The notes beneath the pieces were generated by a model. It did no database searches. It was not told where the DNA came from and saw only the letters and a program-made list of their open reading frames with translations. Shown piece by piece: positions 21,092 to 32,088 of a stretch of 64,000 nt of DNA; within the stretch, counting starts at the first letter, position 1, and each line of letters begins with the position of its first letter. The stretch is from Lasiosphaeris hirsuta (lineage: Eukaryota > Ascomycota > Sordariomycetes > Sordariales > Lasiosphaeriaceae), in assembly GCA_030549175.1 (NCBI GenBank), contig JAUKUA010000004.1:5766001-5830000 (forward strand), given 5' to 3'. A program made the position numbers and the translations under genes.

Positions 21092-22873
21092 TTAAATATC
21101 CATAGGAGTGTAATTGTAGGACTTTGGAATGAAATTTTCGAGATACTCTCTCAGAGCGTCATCACAAGCATAGACATAAGTCCCCCGTATTCCGCGTGTC
21201 AACAAAACACCATAAATCTGAGTTATAAAGCGCAATAGGTCATCATCTGAGTAAGCCCTCCCGAGCCGTGGGTTATTCTCTTTACCCTTCTTATCAAAGT
21301 AAGATTGCCGGTCGATGAAAAGTCGTCGCTTCGCCCGGTCAAACCGCAGATCAGGGCCGATGATGACACCAAGGTAGTTGAGGTCGTACCCTTGAACTGT
21401 GTGAATGGATCCTACTTCCTGGAGGGCATTTTTGGAAGAAATCCAGTCGGACGTGGTGCTATTCCAGCGCATCTGTGCCCCACCGATCTCAATGTCATAG
21501 GCGTCCTTGTCTTTCTTTGACTTCCACTGAAAAGCGAATCCGGCAGCCATGCGGGAAAGGCCAACTTCGGCATCCCGACGGAAGATTTCGTCCCTCATGG
21601 GTGCCACGTCGTCAAAAATACGAAAGTCGTAGTCCCCAAACTCTCTCATCTGCGGCGGAGCCCGGGTTGGGGTTGGGTTTAGAAACCAACGAACGTAGGC
21701 AACAAAGTCAGAACCCGCCTTTACCCGCATCTGGGTTCGAAGTTGAAAGTGTCGCTGGGATGCTCGAGCCTCAGCAACGACAACAGACAAAACTTCTGGA
21801 GGCAAATCCGCCGGTCGGACACTTTGCTCCGTGTCCAGCAGGAAGATCTGGTGTTTGCTCTTAACCCTAATCCAATCTAACTGCGTCTTGGTGAAATCGT
21901 CGCCGCCAAAGAGTTCCCTGTTGATGGCTGCGAACCTGGTGTTCTGATTGGCCGAGGACTGGTTCGCACGCTGATTGAGCCGGTGTGTCTCGTCAACGAG
22001 AAGCAAGTCGAACTGTTCTTCTGCTTCCCCGGCTTCAAACGGAGTCAGAACCATGGAAGAGTCAAGGCCTGGCGTGTTCTTGAAGACCTTCTGAACAGAC
22101 GCGCGGAGAGATTGCTGCGGAACGACTAAGCCGATGCGACAGTCCCGGAGCAGTGCCTGATTGTGGAGGGTGAAGAATTCCGAGAACCTCGAGTCGTTGT
22201 CCAGATCCTCGAGCGAAGTGAATAACCCAATGTCCCGAAGGAGCTTCATCAGATAAATGGCAGCAACCGTCTTTCCAGTGCCCGGATCACCTTGGATGAC
22301 AATCATGCTCTCCCGGTGGTTCTGCAGATCGGCAAGGAGTCCTTTGACAATCTCGTCCACTGAATTTGCCTGATCTTCAGTGAGCGCCTTGAACGGCGAC
22401 AGCTTGAAGAGGTCGCTGTTTTCTATTTCAGGGATGGTCTGGGTAAAAAGGCCGTCTGCCCTCAGCTGCTCGAAAATGTAGGGGAAACCATCACGATACA
22501 TTGCGCATTGGTAGTACTTTGTATCCGTGATACCGTTGTTTCTGTTAAGCACACGATTGGCACCATCCCCGGCCAGCATCTTGATGAGGTATGACTCCAA
22601 ATCAAGGCAGACCGATTTATTAAATCTCTCGTCAATGATGGCACGGAAGTGCTTGAGGTGCTGCTTCGCAGGCGTACTGAGATGTTGACGGAGCCGAACA
22701 GCCACGTTGAGCGACTCGCCAACGTAAATGTCCCTTGGTCTGTTCACGCTGGCCCGCATATTGCCGTCGTCCAAAACATAGACAACGGGCCAGTTCCCGT
22801 GTCTCTCGTCCTCCTCCTCCCACTCCTCAACTGCAGCTTTGGAGAAGGCGAACCGCGGAAGCCTAGAGCTCAT
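21092..22873 (-). CDS. GIY-YIG nuclease / DUF2075 (Schlafen-like AAA) helicase fusion
   Basis: Intronless gene, 593 aa from the ATG at 22873. The N-terminal part (residues about 30-115) looks like a GIY-YIG endonuclease: VYVLDD, DIYVGESLNVAVRLRQHL, a candidate Arg near 60, a candidate Glu near 93 (LDLESYLI) and NRNNG near 112. The rest is a DUF2075/Schlafen-group-3-type superfamily 1 ATPase. It has Walker A GDPGTGKT (about 195-202), Walker B LLLVDETHRL (about 290-299), a sensor-like block IFLLDTEQSVRP (about 343-354) and the late motif GSIHTVQGYDLNYLGVIIG (about 488-506). All key residues are present. This fusion is typical of bacteria. It overlaps the upstream MazG-type gene by 11 nt. I infer horizontal transfer; nucleic-acid cleavage coupled to unwinding is a family-based guess. 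A GTG-headed extension to 22948 is open but was not used. Confidence 0.85.
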   Translation of the reverse strand: MSSRLPRFAFSKAAVEEWEEEDERHGNWPVVYVLDDGNMRASVNRPRDIYVGESLNVAVRLRQHLSTPAKQHLKHFRAIIDERFNKSVCLDLESYLIKMLAGDGANRVLNRNNGITDTKYYQCAMYRDGFPYIFEQLRADGLFTQTIPEIENSDLFKLSPFKALTEDQANSVDEIVKGLLADLQNHRESMIVIQGDPGTGKTVAAIYLMKLLRDIGLFTSLEDLDNDSRFSEFFTLHNQALLRDCRIGLVVPQQSLRASVQKVFKNTPGLDSSMVLTPFEAGEAEEQFDLLLVDETHRLNQRANQSSANQNTRFAAINRELFGGDDFTKTQLDWIRVKSKHQIFLLDTEQSVRPADLPPEVLSVVVAEARASQRHFQLRTQMRVKAGSDFVAYVRWFLNPTPTRAPPQMREFGDYDFRIFDDVAPMRDEIFRRDAEVGLSRMAAGFAFQWKSKKDKDAYDIEIGGAQMRWNSTTSDWISSKNALQEVGSIHTVQGYDLNYLGVIIGPDLRFDRAKRRLFIDRQSYFDKKGKENNPRLGRAYSDDDLLRFITQIYGVLLTRGIRGTYVYACDDALREYLENFIPKSYNYTPMDI

Positions 22874-23183
22874 CGTACTTTTTGCTGCTTCCCTTGGCCT
22901 TCTCAACCGGGTATTTCTTGCGTGTCTTTTCGAGCTTCTCCAACACAATCTTGTCGGGATCGGCGCCGATGCGCTTGGCGAGATGCAGGCAGTACGTCAA
23001 GACGTCTGCGAGCTCGTCTCGGACGTCCTGCGGGTCGGGCTCAGATCCCCACTGGAAGCACTCGAGAAGCTCGGCGGCCTCGATTGAAATGCTCTTTGCG
23101 AGGTTCTCGGGCGTGTGGAATTGCTCCCAGTCACGTTCGGCGACAAACGCCGCCAGAGTCTCCTGGGTTTCCTTGCTAACCAT
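22863..23183 (-). CDS. MazG-like nucleotide pyrophosphohydrolase
   Basis: Intronless, 106 aa from the ATG at 23183, a favourable start context (ACCATGG). The all-alpha MazG-type NTP-PPase metal motif is visible: E35-A-A-E38 (SIEAAELLE) and, after about 18 residues, E57-L-A-D60 (DELADVL), the EXXE-n-EXXD pattern. The tail is Lys-rich. Such small enzymes hydrolyse (d)NTPs to NMP plus pyrophosphate. They act in nucleotide-pool sanitation and, in bacteria, sometimes beside defence genes. The stop codon lies inside the start of the GIY-YIG/DUF2075 gene (ATGAGCTCTAG overlap), an arrangement normal for bacterial operons but very unusual for a fungus. The two proteins probably function together. Confidence 0.85.
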   Translation of the reverse strand: MVSKETQETLAAFVAERDWEQFHTPENLAKSISIEAAELLECFQWGSEPDPQDVRDELADVLTYCLHLAKRIGADPDKIVLEKLEKTRKKYPVEKAKGSSKKYDEL

Positions 23184-25017
23184 CGGTACGGGCGGAAATG
23201 TTGAACAAGGGAGAATGGAGGGGTTGGGCCTGTTTGAGTTATCAGACTCTAGGGTAGAAAAATAACATCTGACAACAGCATCTCACTCTGGAGGGCTGTA
23301 CTTACTGGCGAAATGAGCTGGGTGTGTACGATATTTTTTCTTCTATGCCAGTTCTTTTGCGGGGTAAAGTGTTGCTGATTTCGATGTGAGGTCTATCTCT
23401 GTCGAAAGAGGGGCTAAAACCGCTGGCTCAAAAGAGCATGGCTCCCACTATCGGTGCGGAATGACGATAATCCACACCAATGTCCGATTTAGGAGCTATT
23501 TCCATTCTCGGTTGGCTCAGGGTACACCTAGCCCGCATGACGCAGCATGACTTGAATTCACGTGACGAAAACACTCACAACTAATACCCTCTTCCTATCT
23601 TTGGCTCTGTAGCAGCTCTAGTGTGGGGAAACCACCTTGATAAGGCCGTCGCCAATGGTCTAGGTAACAACAGATGGGCGTGAGACCAGCTATCAAGGCA
23701 GCTATTAAAGGTCTGGTAGGCCTAACTGTAGGTACATGCAGTATGTACCCCTAGAAGTTCGAAGAATCTGAGATTAGCTGCTCCTACCTCTCCCGTATAG
23801 GTACCTCAAAGGTTTCAATATCGACGCCGTCATGTCAGATCCTGCCCACCAGGCCACGGAACAAGTCGGTGGTGCGGGCACCATCGGCATCATCTTCCCG
23901 GCCGCCTCCCCTTCCGTCTTCACCATCGCTGTCACTCGTCTGGTGCGGCACACCAAGTAGCTGGCACGTGGCGACGTAGTCGGCGTAGGAGGCAGACTAA
24001 AGTGACCTATTCCATATAATACCGAAGGAAAGGTAGGATACGGTGGGCTCAGAGGCCGGTTCAACTATATTCCAAGTCAGGAATTTAAAATACGCAAGCC
24101 CACAAAAGCGGCCGAGTAATTTACGCCAGGAGCGGCGCCCACGGTAGTATTGTTGCTGCCGACGACGTTGGGGTCGGAATGGTTCGAAGTTAAGACCAAG
24201 GTTGGTTGTGGGATCTCGCCCGACCGATATCCCCTCGCGACAGTCGCACGAACGCGAACAGCGCGCCCTTTGCTACCTCGGCCCACGGAATGGCCATCGG
24301 TCCTGAGCTGACAATGAACACCCTAACCGAAAGTGTGCAGAGGAAGATGGCCGAGATGATGGCCATAATCACCGGATTGACGTTGTCGACGTGAATCCTG
24401 TTGTACGCCGCCGCCGTATATGTGTGGTTACCCTGGGTAGCTCTATGTCGGGGCCGTTACTCTTGCATGCCAGGGTGCTTCCTGTCTTTAAGGCAGACAC
24501 AAAAATACCGCGTTTTAAGGGATGTCGTGGATGTTTGGTTGTAGATATATTGCTTGCCTGAATAGCTCGGGTGCCCAAAAGATGCTTGCGAGTAGGGAAT
24601 GTTGCTTCAACGCTTAAGGGTAGGTGTCGGAGTTTTAAATCACAAATCTGCCGATAACCGTTTTTTTTGAATTGACGTGGGTATACATGCCTTCTGCACA
24701 GCGATTCAAAGCACGCGCTGGGAAGGGTCTGCAACTGGTAGGCACCACTGTTACACCTTGTGATCGTTATATCGTATGGTTGTGAATATGTTGTTATTAT
24801 GGTACTGAAATCTGAACCCTCTAATATGCGCTATTCTTTTAATTTCTCTGTTCTAAAAGTGCTCATGCCTTTCATCCTGTAAATTATTGAGCCTTGCCAC
24901 TATGGAGCCGTCTCGTAATCTACTAGTTACAACAGTGACACATGTAAGCTACAAGCTTTATCCTTACTCTCAAAGACAGTAACACCCAATGTAACATCAA
25001 CCATATCTCTCGAGCAG
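23184..25017. other. Long intergenic region; weak membrane-protein-like relic
   Basis: The minus strand at 24400-24190 has one hydrophobic segment (NPVIMAIISAIFLCTLSVRV) and scattered frames down to about 23780 that could be a decayed membrane protein. Frames are broken and no family is certain, so no gene is called. The rest holds nothing supported. Confidence 0.3.
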
Positions 25018-26754
25018 TCAACGGTGCCCCTGGAGAGCCACCGTGGCAACCTCCTGCACCCCCTGCACCCCCACACTCGCATCATTCTCCAAATCCTCCC
25101 TCGGCATCGCCAAGTCCCCATTCTCCAGACTCGTTGTCAGCACCAAAATACCCGTGACCGACATCAGCCCACAGATGGCAAGCCATGAAAAAACACGACG
25201 ATTGTTGATATTAGCAACCAGCCGTGGATGAGCAGGGAAGGCGCTGTATGTCGCTCTGGTCTCGCCCTCGTCGAAGCTGTGACTCAACATATCCCAGGCG
25301 CCCAAGAAGGCCTGGCGTGTGAGGCTGTCAACATAGCCGTCAATGTTATTAAAGGTGGGTATCTGGGACGTGTTCATGATGGAGATCATGGTCATCACGT
25401 CAGGAAGAAGCCAGAGCGCCTCGGGGACCCAGGGGCTGGCTTCAAACCTGACCTCCTGGACCGGTGTCAGGTCCTCGATGACACGCGGCGCGATGAAGCG
25501 GGCGCGGCGACTCCTGGTCATGCCGGCGGTGAAGTTGAGCTTGCCAATTAGGAAGCATTCTTCCGTACCGCCAACTCGGCGGGATTGTAGGTGGTAGGGC
25601 AAGGCATCTAAATTGCCAAAGATTGTGCTCCCCACGTTCTTGCAGGGCGAGTCTGTTTGGTTTGTCAAGTCGTGACGGCCGGCAAGGAGCGCGACGGTCT
25701 TGGTGCCAGAGAACAGATGTGCCAAAGGTACTGTGTCGGTGGGCAAGGCACTTCGCAAGCGCGGCCACTCGTAGACGGCGCTGACGCCTGGGAAACTGTA
25801 GGAAAAAGGGTCGTCGCCGACCAAGGACAAGTCTTTGGATTCAACGTCTGCCCAATCCTCAGGCGCAATTTGGTCGGCAGAGTGGTACCACTGAATACCG
25901 CGGATGTTAATGCACGGAAGAATCATGTCTTCAACCACAGAACCCCGAGGCAGCCCGTTGTAGTGAACAATGTGTCGACACCCGTTGCCCACGTTGGAGT
26001 TGCCCTTGGCATCCATGAGGGAGGTCTCAGCCCACGCCAAGTTCGCATGCCCAGCAGCGAGCCTGAGGTGTCCCCTCTTATCGTTGAGACCCCCTTCAGA
26101 ATTATACAGGCGCCAGTCGTCGGGAGTCGTGGCCGGATCGACGGACCTGATGGCAACGCTGGTGTTGGAGATACTGGTGGTTGGATTCCACTCCACCGAG
26201 CCCGTGAGGAGGGGGCCAGTAGATGTCTGGACGAGAGCCGACAGGATGGCCAGCGAACTTGCCCAGCCAAAGACATCTTTCGGCATTTGGCTTTTCCCTC
26301 CACTCAGCCGAAGCCAGGGCGGAAGCTTCCGGCGCAGCATAAATGACACTGCCGTTGGCGATTCGGGATGAGCGGATCGGAAGAGCATGTATCGGCCGGA
26401 TGCCCAGAGGATCGCGGTTGACCACGAACCGACGACACTTTTGATCATGACCAATGCGACCGAGATGAGTGTCGTAACGTCGTGGACTCGTAGGAGCAGC
26501 CTCCCTTCAAAGTAGTGCGGGTCGGTTTCTGAGCCGGCCTGATATCCGTCAAGGGCAAGTGACATGGTCAGCGCCAGAGCGATGCACATCGCACCATGCA
26601 CAAGAAGCATGGCCCACGCTACTGCATGCGGCGACAGCCATGATGTAGGGCTTGTGGGGTGGTTATCAGTCTCTTGTATAATGTGGGATAGGTTCACCTC
26701 CGTGTGTGGCGAGCCCTGCTTGATTGTGTCGGAGACAGTGGTACCGGTAGCCAT
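25018..26754 (-). CDS. Multi-TM membrane protein with large ectodomain (hypothetical)
   Basis: Single exon of 578 aa from the ATG at 26754; an extension to 26934 begins at GTG and was not used. Hydrophobic segments: AVAWAMLLVHGAMCIALALT (about residues 44-63), a second near TTLISVALVMIKSVVGSW, a third near ASSLAILSALVQTSTGPLLTG and a last one near the C-terminus (WLAICGLMSVTGILVLTT). A long polar loop of about 330 residues with N-glycosylation sequons (NTS, NQT, NFT) and cysteines lies between the third and last. This topology is seen in a large family of fungal membrane proteins with no known role. No disruption was seen. Start choice is supported by the ATG context after a non-coding stretch. 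Confidence 0.65.
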   Translation of the reverse strand: MATGTTVSDTIKQGSPHTEVNLSHIIQETDNHPTSPTSWLSPHAVAWAMLLVHGAMCIALALTMSLALDGYQAGSETDPHYFEGRLLLRVHDVTTLISVALVMIKSVVGSWSTAILWASGRYMLFRSAHPESPTAVSFMLRRKLPPWLRLSGGKSQMPKDVFGWASSLAILSALVQTSTGPLLTGSVEWNPTTSISNTSVAIRSVDPATTPDDWRLYNSEGGLNDKRGHLRLAAGHANLAWAETSLMDAKGNSNVGNGCRHIVHYNGLPRGSVVEDMILPCINIRGIQWYHSADQIAPEDWADVESKDLSLVGDDPFSYSFPGVSAVYEWPRLRSALPTDTVPLAHLFSGTKTVALLAGRHDLTNQTDSPCKNVGSTIFGNLDALPYHLQSRRVGGTEECFLIGKLNFTAGMTRSRRARFIAPRVIEDLTPVQEVRFEASPWVPEALWLLPDVMTMISIMNTSQIPTFNNIDGYVDSLTRQAFLGAWDMLSHSFDEGETRATYSAFPAHPRLVANINNRRVFSWLAICGLMSVTGILVLTTSLENGDLAMPREDLENDASVGVQGVQEVATVALQGHR

Positions 26755-27825
26755 GTCGAAACCGCGATGGAGGGGGCGGGCAAAGAGCAAAGGAAAAGAC
26801 AGAGGTGTGTATGTTTGAGTAGATACCGCCAAGTGGGGAATCGTGCCTGCTGTATGTATCCCAGGGGGGGTCTCAAGAGATACCCTCGGATCCCCAAAGA
26901 CCTGCGGTAGGGATGCCCACTTGCACTCGCCCACGCCGCCGCACCTTGGAGCTCCACGAGTGCAGCTCTTGGCAAAGAAAGCATGGTATGGCAGCTGGCC
27001 GAGATTGCTTCCGAGATCCTAGTGGCGTTGATTGCCAAGCCAATTTGCTGAGTTGCTATGTCGCACGGTTGGTGCCCAAAGGCAACACACTGCCTTCTGG
27101 TTGGCCATGTCTTGAGAAGAACCAAGGGACGTGGAAGCCAGACCCCCATAAGCACCGGTTATTCGCTGTGTGGAATGGCGGGCTCTCATGAGTAGGCCTA
27201 TGAGACGTGCAAAGAAAACTGGGACTGAGGTGACTGTTTGGTCGGGGGAAAACACCATGGGCATTGTCTTGATCAATGAAAAGAGGTACGCAACCTACTC
27301 CGAATATCAGTCCCTAGACAGAACCGCAATCAATCAGAGCCACCTTACAGTACCTGAGTTAGGTACTGTGGCCCTCTGCTTGGAAGTCCCCATGTTCTTC
27401 GATAGTTGGCTATCATCATTCAGGAATCGCAATCGTGAGTAGAGATTTCCTCTACTGTTCAATAACCAATCCAACGCCTGCCCATCGTGATAATTGCTCT
27501 CTCCCTCTTGTCCCGTCAATGATGTACCTTCAAAGCTTCAATTAGACCTCCCCAGCCTGGAGCCCGGCGTCCCCATCTCCAACTCTTATGCTGGTGCTGC
27601 CAGGAAGCCGGGAGTGATAAATGACTCATCAAACCACACTCCCTGGCACAGGGCAGTTTGGCTTTCCCGGTGTGCCATTGTTACCTAGTTTATCATGCCG
27701 AGGTCAAGTGGGAACATGACTTGAACTGCACAAGCCTGATCGAACCCGTGCCAAACCCTACCTCATTATGCCCGCAACCTCGCGGGTCTGAGTGCCACCG
27801 AGCGCCGAACGCTCAAACCAAGGTC
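26755..27825. other. Intergenic region, no gene seen
   Basis: Upstream region of the minus-strand membrane protein gene and downstream of the PD-(D/E)XK-like pseudogene. No supported coding region. Confidence 0.4.
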
Positions 27826-29290
27826 AGTACGTCGACCGAACCCAGAGCGCAAGATGGCGCACCGCATAAATGATGTGGCAGACGCCCTCGGGCTTGGAGG
27901 TAGACCCGATTCCAATCATGCGCCAGAGAATGATGCCGCGGCCCCAGTAGTTGGTCGAGCCCTCTGGCGGCGGCGCCGACATCGCAGCAATGAAAAACCA
28001 CTGGTGCTGGAGGACAGGGAGCCCTCGCAGGAAGCTCAGCTCCTCGACGGCCCGTCGCCACTGGGTCTCGGCGGCGAACACGTCCTTCGCCGGCGTGGAC
28101 GGGCCGGGTCGTCGTTCATGCTGACGGACGACTAAGGCGTGAAGGCGGGCAAAGTGGGCCGCCATCCACACGCACATCTGTAGCTCGGCCTCCTCCTGGC
28201 TCGGCGCAGCTGCGTTGATCTGGGCCACCGAGGGGTGGTGGTGCGTGCTGGGCTGACGGAGCACGGCGCAGAAGTCGACCTTTTGCCGTCACTCCCGGCG
28301 ACCGATGTCGACCGGGGCTGCGGGGCCTGGTACTCGCTGTTGATGGTGGCCGAGGTGCAGTTCAGGGCCCGCAGGGCTGTGGAATAGGGCTCGAGGGCGA
28401 GGGCGAGGGCTAGGAGTGGGTAGTGTACCGCGCAGTTCCCACTGGGCTTCCGAGTCGTGTTCGATCTCGCATTCCCTCGCATTCCCGTGCTGCCTCGACA
28501 AGCTGCTGGAGTTGGGTGCAAGAAGGGCTGGGCCCACGGGGGGGGGGGGATTAGCTATTGCACCCTCTCGGCTTGCATAAAATATGGGTGTTTGCGAGCC
28601 TCTGGAACAGCGAGCCCCTGAGTGGATGGCGCCCGATCTCGTCCTTTCCGAGCGACACCGGGTCAGTTCACAAAATCGCAATATCGGCATACAGGAATGG
28701 AGCCAGTGATGTGGAGCGGATCCGGGGGACACACCTATAGCTCGGGCCAAACGAACCGTTGGTCAATGTCGATGTCGTCCAACATGGTGGCAAAGTGGTG
28801 GAGCAACGGTGGAAGCCTGCTGTTGGGGTCGTCGAAGTAGGCGAGCTACGGCGCACTAACGCTGACAAGAGCGAGGCCCTATGCTTTACGACGGCGCTTA
28901 ACCGACGATGTCTGGGACAAGCCGGTGCTCTCGCGGGTCTGGTGGCTTGCTTGCGGGCCAAGGCCAATGGCTATACCTCGGCCAGAGATGTCCTCACGCC
29001 CCCGCCGTGGGGTTGGATCCTCGTCATCAGTGCGGCTGTCGCCGCTGCCATCGCCGCTGTCATCGCCTTCATCCTAGCGTCAATCATCTTCCTTTCTCCG
29101 CTTTCCCGACCGCACTGGCGCTGTGCAACGGTTTTCTTGCATTGACCAGAGGGGGGAAGGTCGGCGACGCAGAGTGTTGTGGCGGTGTGGGGGGCGAGGG
29201 GAGCTCGCCGTCGCTTTCGTCGCGTGGACGCTTCAAGTTCCGCGTCGCGTTTGGGACTCGGACGCGTTCAGAGACAGCAGACAGCTGCAA
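27826..29290 (-). pseudogene. PD-(D/E)XK nuclease-like fungal protein pseudogene (copy 1)
   Basis: The minus strand reads, in shifting frames, a disordered head with KRPRDESDGELPSPP (about 29240-29195), then YFDDPNSRLPPLLHHFATML (about 28840-28780). Next come CEIEHDSEAQWE, the LNCTSATINSEYQAP region and the C-terminal block ELQMCVWMAAHFARLHAL. The end is GVCHIIYAVRHLALWV near 27860. This order matches a large fungal family annotated as PD-(D/E)XK nuclease-like. The family's N-terminal disorder, SEASWN---H-P-L, --A-I and -QL-VW-AAHF blocks can each be placed. The catalytic D...E-x-K segment is disrupted. Several frameshifts and stops, including one at a poly-G run near 28541-28550, show it is dead. 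Assignment from remembered family pattern. Confidence 0.6.
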
Positions 29291-30570
29291 GAGCCAGTCC
29301 TCAACTAAAGACCTGCTTCAGTCCATGTACGGTCGCTCCATGTTGAGCGTCACATGCACACATACTGCAAAGATGTGGCAAAAGGTCTGTATTGTTGCTA
29401 TGGAGGGGAAAAGATGGCCGGGATCTTGCAGATCCTGAAGGCGCAGATGGTGGGCTAGCTAGCGCAGGCATGCCGCTAGCGCGCACTAGTTGAGAGCTAA
29501 TGGCGGGCCGCCTGTAGGTTACTGACGGGCCAATATCGGGAGGTCCCTCCAACACTTCAGGGAATGCAATATGGCGTGTTGCAGGCCAAAGGGCAGGCAG
29601 CCTTGCTAAACGATTGCATTGAGCCCTCTCATCCTTCAGCAAGTTGTTGATGTGAGGGCCCGAGTTGGGCCACCAACAAGCGGGGCTCAAGCACCCGTTG
29701 ACATTGTCGCAGCCTCAGGCATCAAGTAACCCCGCACTACCTTGGCGTTCAGTGTGCAACGAAATGAATGGCGTCAACCAACAACCACCAACCTGGGGTG
29801 TCCGTTTTGCAACCATCAATATTTCATCCGATTCAAGAGGCAACCCACCAAAGAATGCAGACCGTTGGCACGTAACACCCCTTTACCCACCACCCCTCAA
29901 CCGCCCAATACAAATTTGAACCACCTAGTGCCAGCACCGCTTCAGCTGCCGAGGATAGAAAACTGGATACTTGGACAATCGCCTTCAAGCTAACCTCTAC
30001 TGGCATCACTCCCTCTAACATCCCCAAAGCCTGGCCCTGTTGCTTTGTCTATAAGTGGGACTGCTCATGCACTTGATTTAGTTGTCCATCGTCCTCATGC
30101 TACAGAGAGGTGCCCAGGCATCTTTCAACACAGCGATATGCAATCTATTTTCGCCTCGAACACAAGATAAGGTAGACCTGGCTCGGATCTCCTACGCCCA
30201 TCCCCCATCTGGCTGCAGGCCTGTTGAGCAAACCGACACGAATCTCACGATTTCACCAGCGACAGCCAAACCAATCACGCATGTTAAATGAAGCAGCATC
30301 ATCTCCCACTTAATCCATGGCTCTAACTTGAACCCCACTATCCAGCCGATAATCGGATAGCACAAGAAGCGGCCTCATGGCCGAGCTGAGTCACCCGCTC
30401 GTCGGTCACACAAATGCGGCAGACTTTTCACTTTCCAAGTCGGCATCTTCTTGATCCCTGGCGTAGAGGTTGAAAGACGATGAAAAACGATGTCCGGTTT
30501 CAAGATGGCCATGTCGTGCACTGCGCACCACGGCAACCTCGAACATTTTCGCCATCCTGCTGTAGAAGGG

Positions 30571-30618
<48 letters not shown>

Positions 30619-30838
30619 TCTTGAGCACAGTGATCAAAGTGGGGTTTTCCTAGAAAGCTCAAAGATACGGGACTGTGATACGGGACTGTGATGCGGGGAG
30701 GGCGGTGTGATCTTCTCACCAATGGCTGCTCCAGCTCAACTTGCCTGAGTAAGCGTCAGATGGGCGCGCGGTGGGATTCTCAACTATACTGCATAAGACA
30801 CGGGCGGGGCCCGCGGCCGTCCGAGGCCATTCCCTCGA
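29291..30838. other. Intergenic region with one microsatellite
   Basis: No gene seen. Contains an (AG)n dinucleotide run described separately. Confidence 0.4.
30574..30616. repeat. (AG)n microsatellite, about 21 units
   Basis: Uninterrupted AG dinucleotide repeat of 43 bases in an intergenic region upstream of the membrane protein gene. Confidence 0.95.
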
Positions 30839-30880
30839 ATGGTCCAGAGCTTGGCCAAGGCCCCCCTTGCGTCCAACACC

Positions 30881-32088
30881 ATGGATTTGGCGTCTTTCTA
30901 TTTCGGCGCTTTCCTGGGCGTCTTTATATTTACCTTTGCCAAGGTACTAGGACAAACCAGGCTCGTTTGGAAGAGGACGCGGAAGCTAGCTAACCTATAC
31001 CTGTGCATGCTCTGGGTCGAAGCATGGGTTAACATGATTTTTGCACTCATCACCTTTCTATTTCTTAACGACGTCATTCCCTCGAGGCAAGTCCTTGCAA
31101 GAGATGGAGGGATGAGACATGTCAGCTAACTGCCACCCGCAAGCCTCCCTTTTTTGTTGGGCATCGGTAAGTTGAATCCCACGTCGTGACGGCACAATAT
31201 CTCACGCGCAGCAGTGGCATTATGGGCGACGCAGACCCAACTTCTCACTCAAATCATTGCCAACCGCGTGTCGCTTATCATGGTGGACCGGCACAAGGCG
31301 AGGATGTTGCGCTGGGGTCTGTGTTCCGCTATCGGATGCATCAATGTCGCTGTTGGCGTCATCTGGACCCGGGCACACATGCCGAGCGCCACCCCGGCTC
31401 AAAAACACCTGAACCTGACGTTTGAGCGGGCCGAAAAGTCCTTCTTCCTCGTCGTCGATCTGGGCCTCAACCTATTCTTCCTGTACCTGGTTCGCTTTCG
31501 CCTGATTGCTGAAGGCCTCACAAAGTACTGGCGGCTCTACAACTTCAACGCGACCATGGTCGGGGTCTCGACGTCGATGGATTGTCTTCTGCTAGGATTT
31601 CTGAGTCTGTCAAACTCATACCTGTAAGTGGGGCCGACCTCGGGTTTTCCCAAGAGAGGGCTCTGCTAATAACCCTGCAAAGCTACGTCCAGTTTGCTCC
31701 GCTGGCGTACATTGTCAAGCTGTACATTGAGATTACGATTGCCATCTTGATTTCCAAGGTGGCGAGGAGCGGCGCCACTTCCAAGGATGATGGGCACTAT
31801 GCAAGAAAGAGCACCAATTTCAACCCGAGCCGAGCCACCTCGTCCGTCACCATCACCGGGGGGCGTCAAAGTCAGGTCTTGTCGCAGGCAATTTCGCACC
31901 TCTCGGCGAGGCATGGGGATATTGAACTTGCTTGCGCGGCGAACGACTCCAGCTCCGAAACGGCCCTTGTGACACCGCCGAATAAGCACAGCATCTTAAG
32001 GACGATCGAGACAACGGTGCAGGTGGGCTGTCGCACCGACACGATGGACCAAAACTCACAAGCGGGCGGGCGGGCCTGCGGCTCATAA
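30881..32088 (+). CDS. Fungal integral membrane protein (about 7 TM, hypothetical)
   Basis: Four-exon gene, 347 aa: exons 30881-31086, 31144-31166, 31215-31623 and 31683-32088. The first intron uses a GC donor (GCAAGT) with branch GCTAAC and AAG acceptor. The second exon is only 23 nt and links IPS to SLPFLLGI-VALW. All junctions keep frame. The protein opens DLASFYFGAFLGVFIFTFAK and continues with TM segments near WVEAWVNMIFALITFLFL, VALWATQTQLLTQIIANR, LCSAIGCINVAVGVIW and LVVDLGLNLFFLYLVRFRL. The conserved KYWRLYNFN and YVQFAPLAYIVKLYIEI follow, and the C-terminal 100 residues are polar. I recognise this as a widespread Pezizomycotina membrane family of unknown function. The start at 30881 (CACCATGG) is favoured over an in-frame ATG at 30839. 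Confidence 0.8.

Noticed and set aside
23774..24394. Possible membrane protein fragments on the minus strand
   Set aside because: Only one hydrophobic segment is convincing; frames break too often and no family could be named.
30839..30880. Upstream in-frame ATG of the 30.9 kb membrane gene
   Set aside because: The ATG at 30881 has the better context (CACCATGG) and starts at the conserved family N-terminus.
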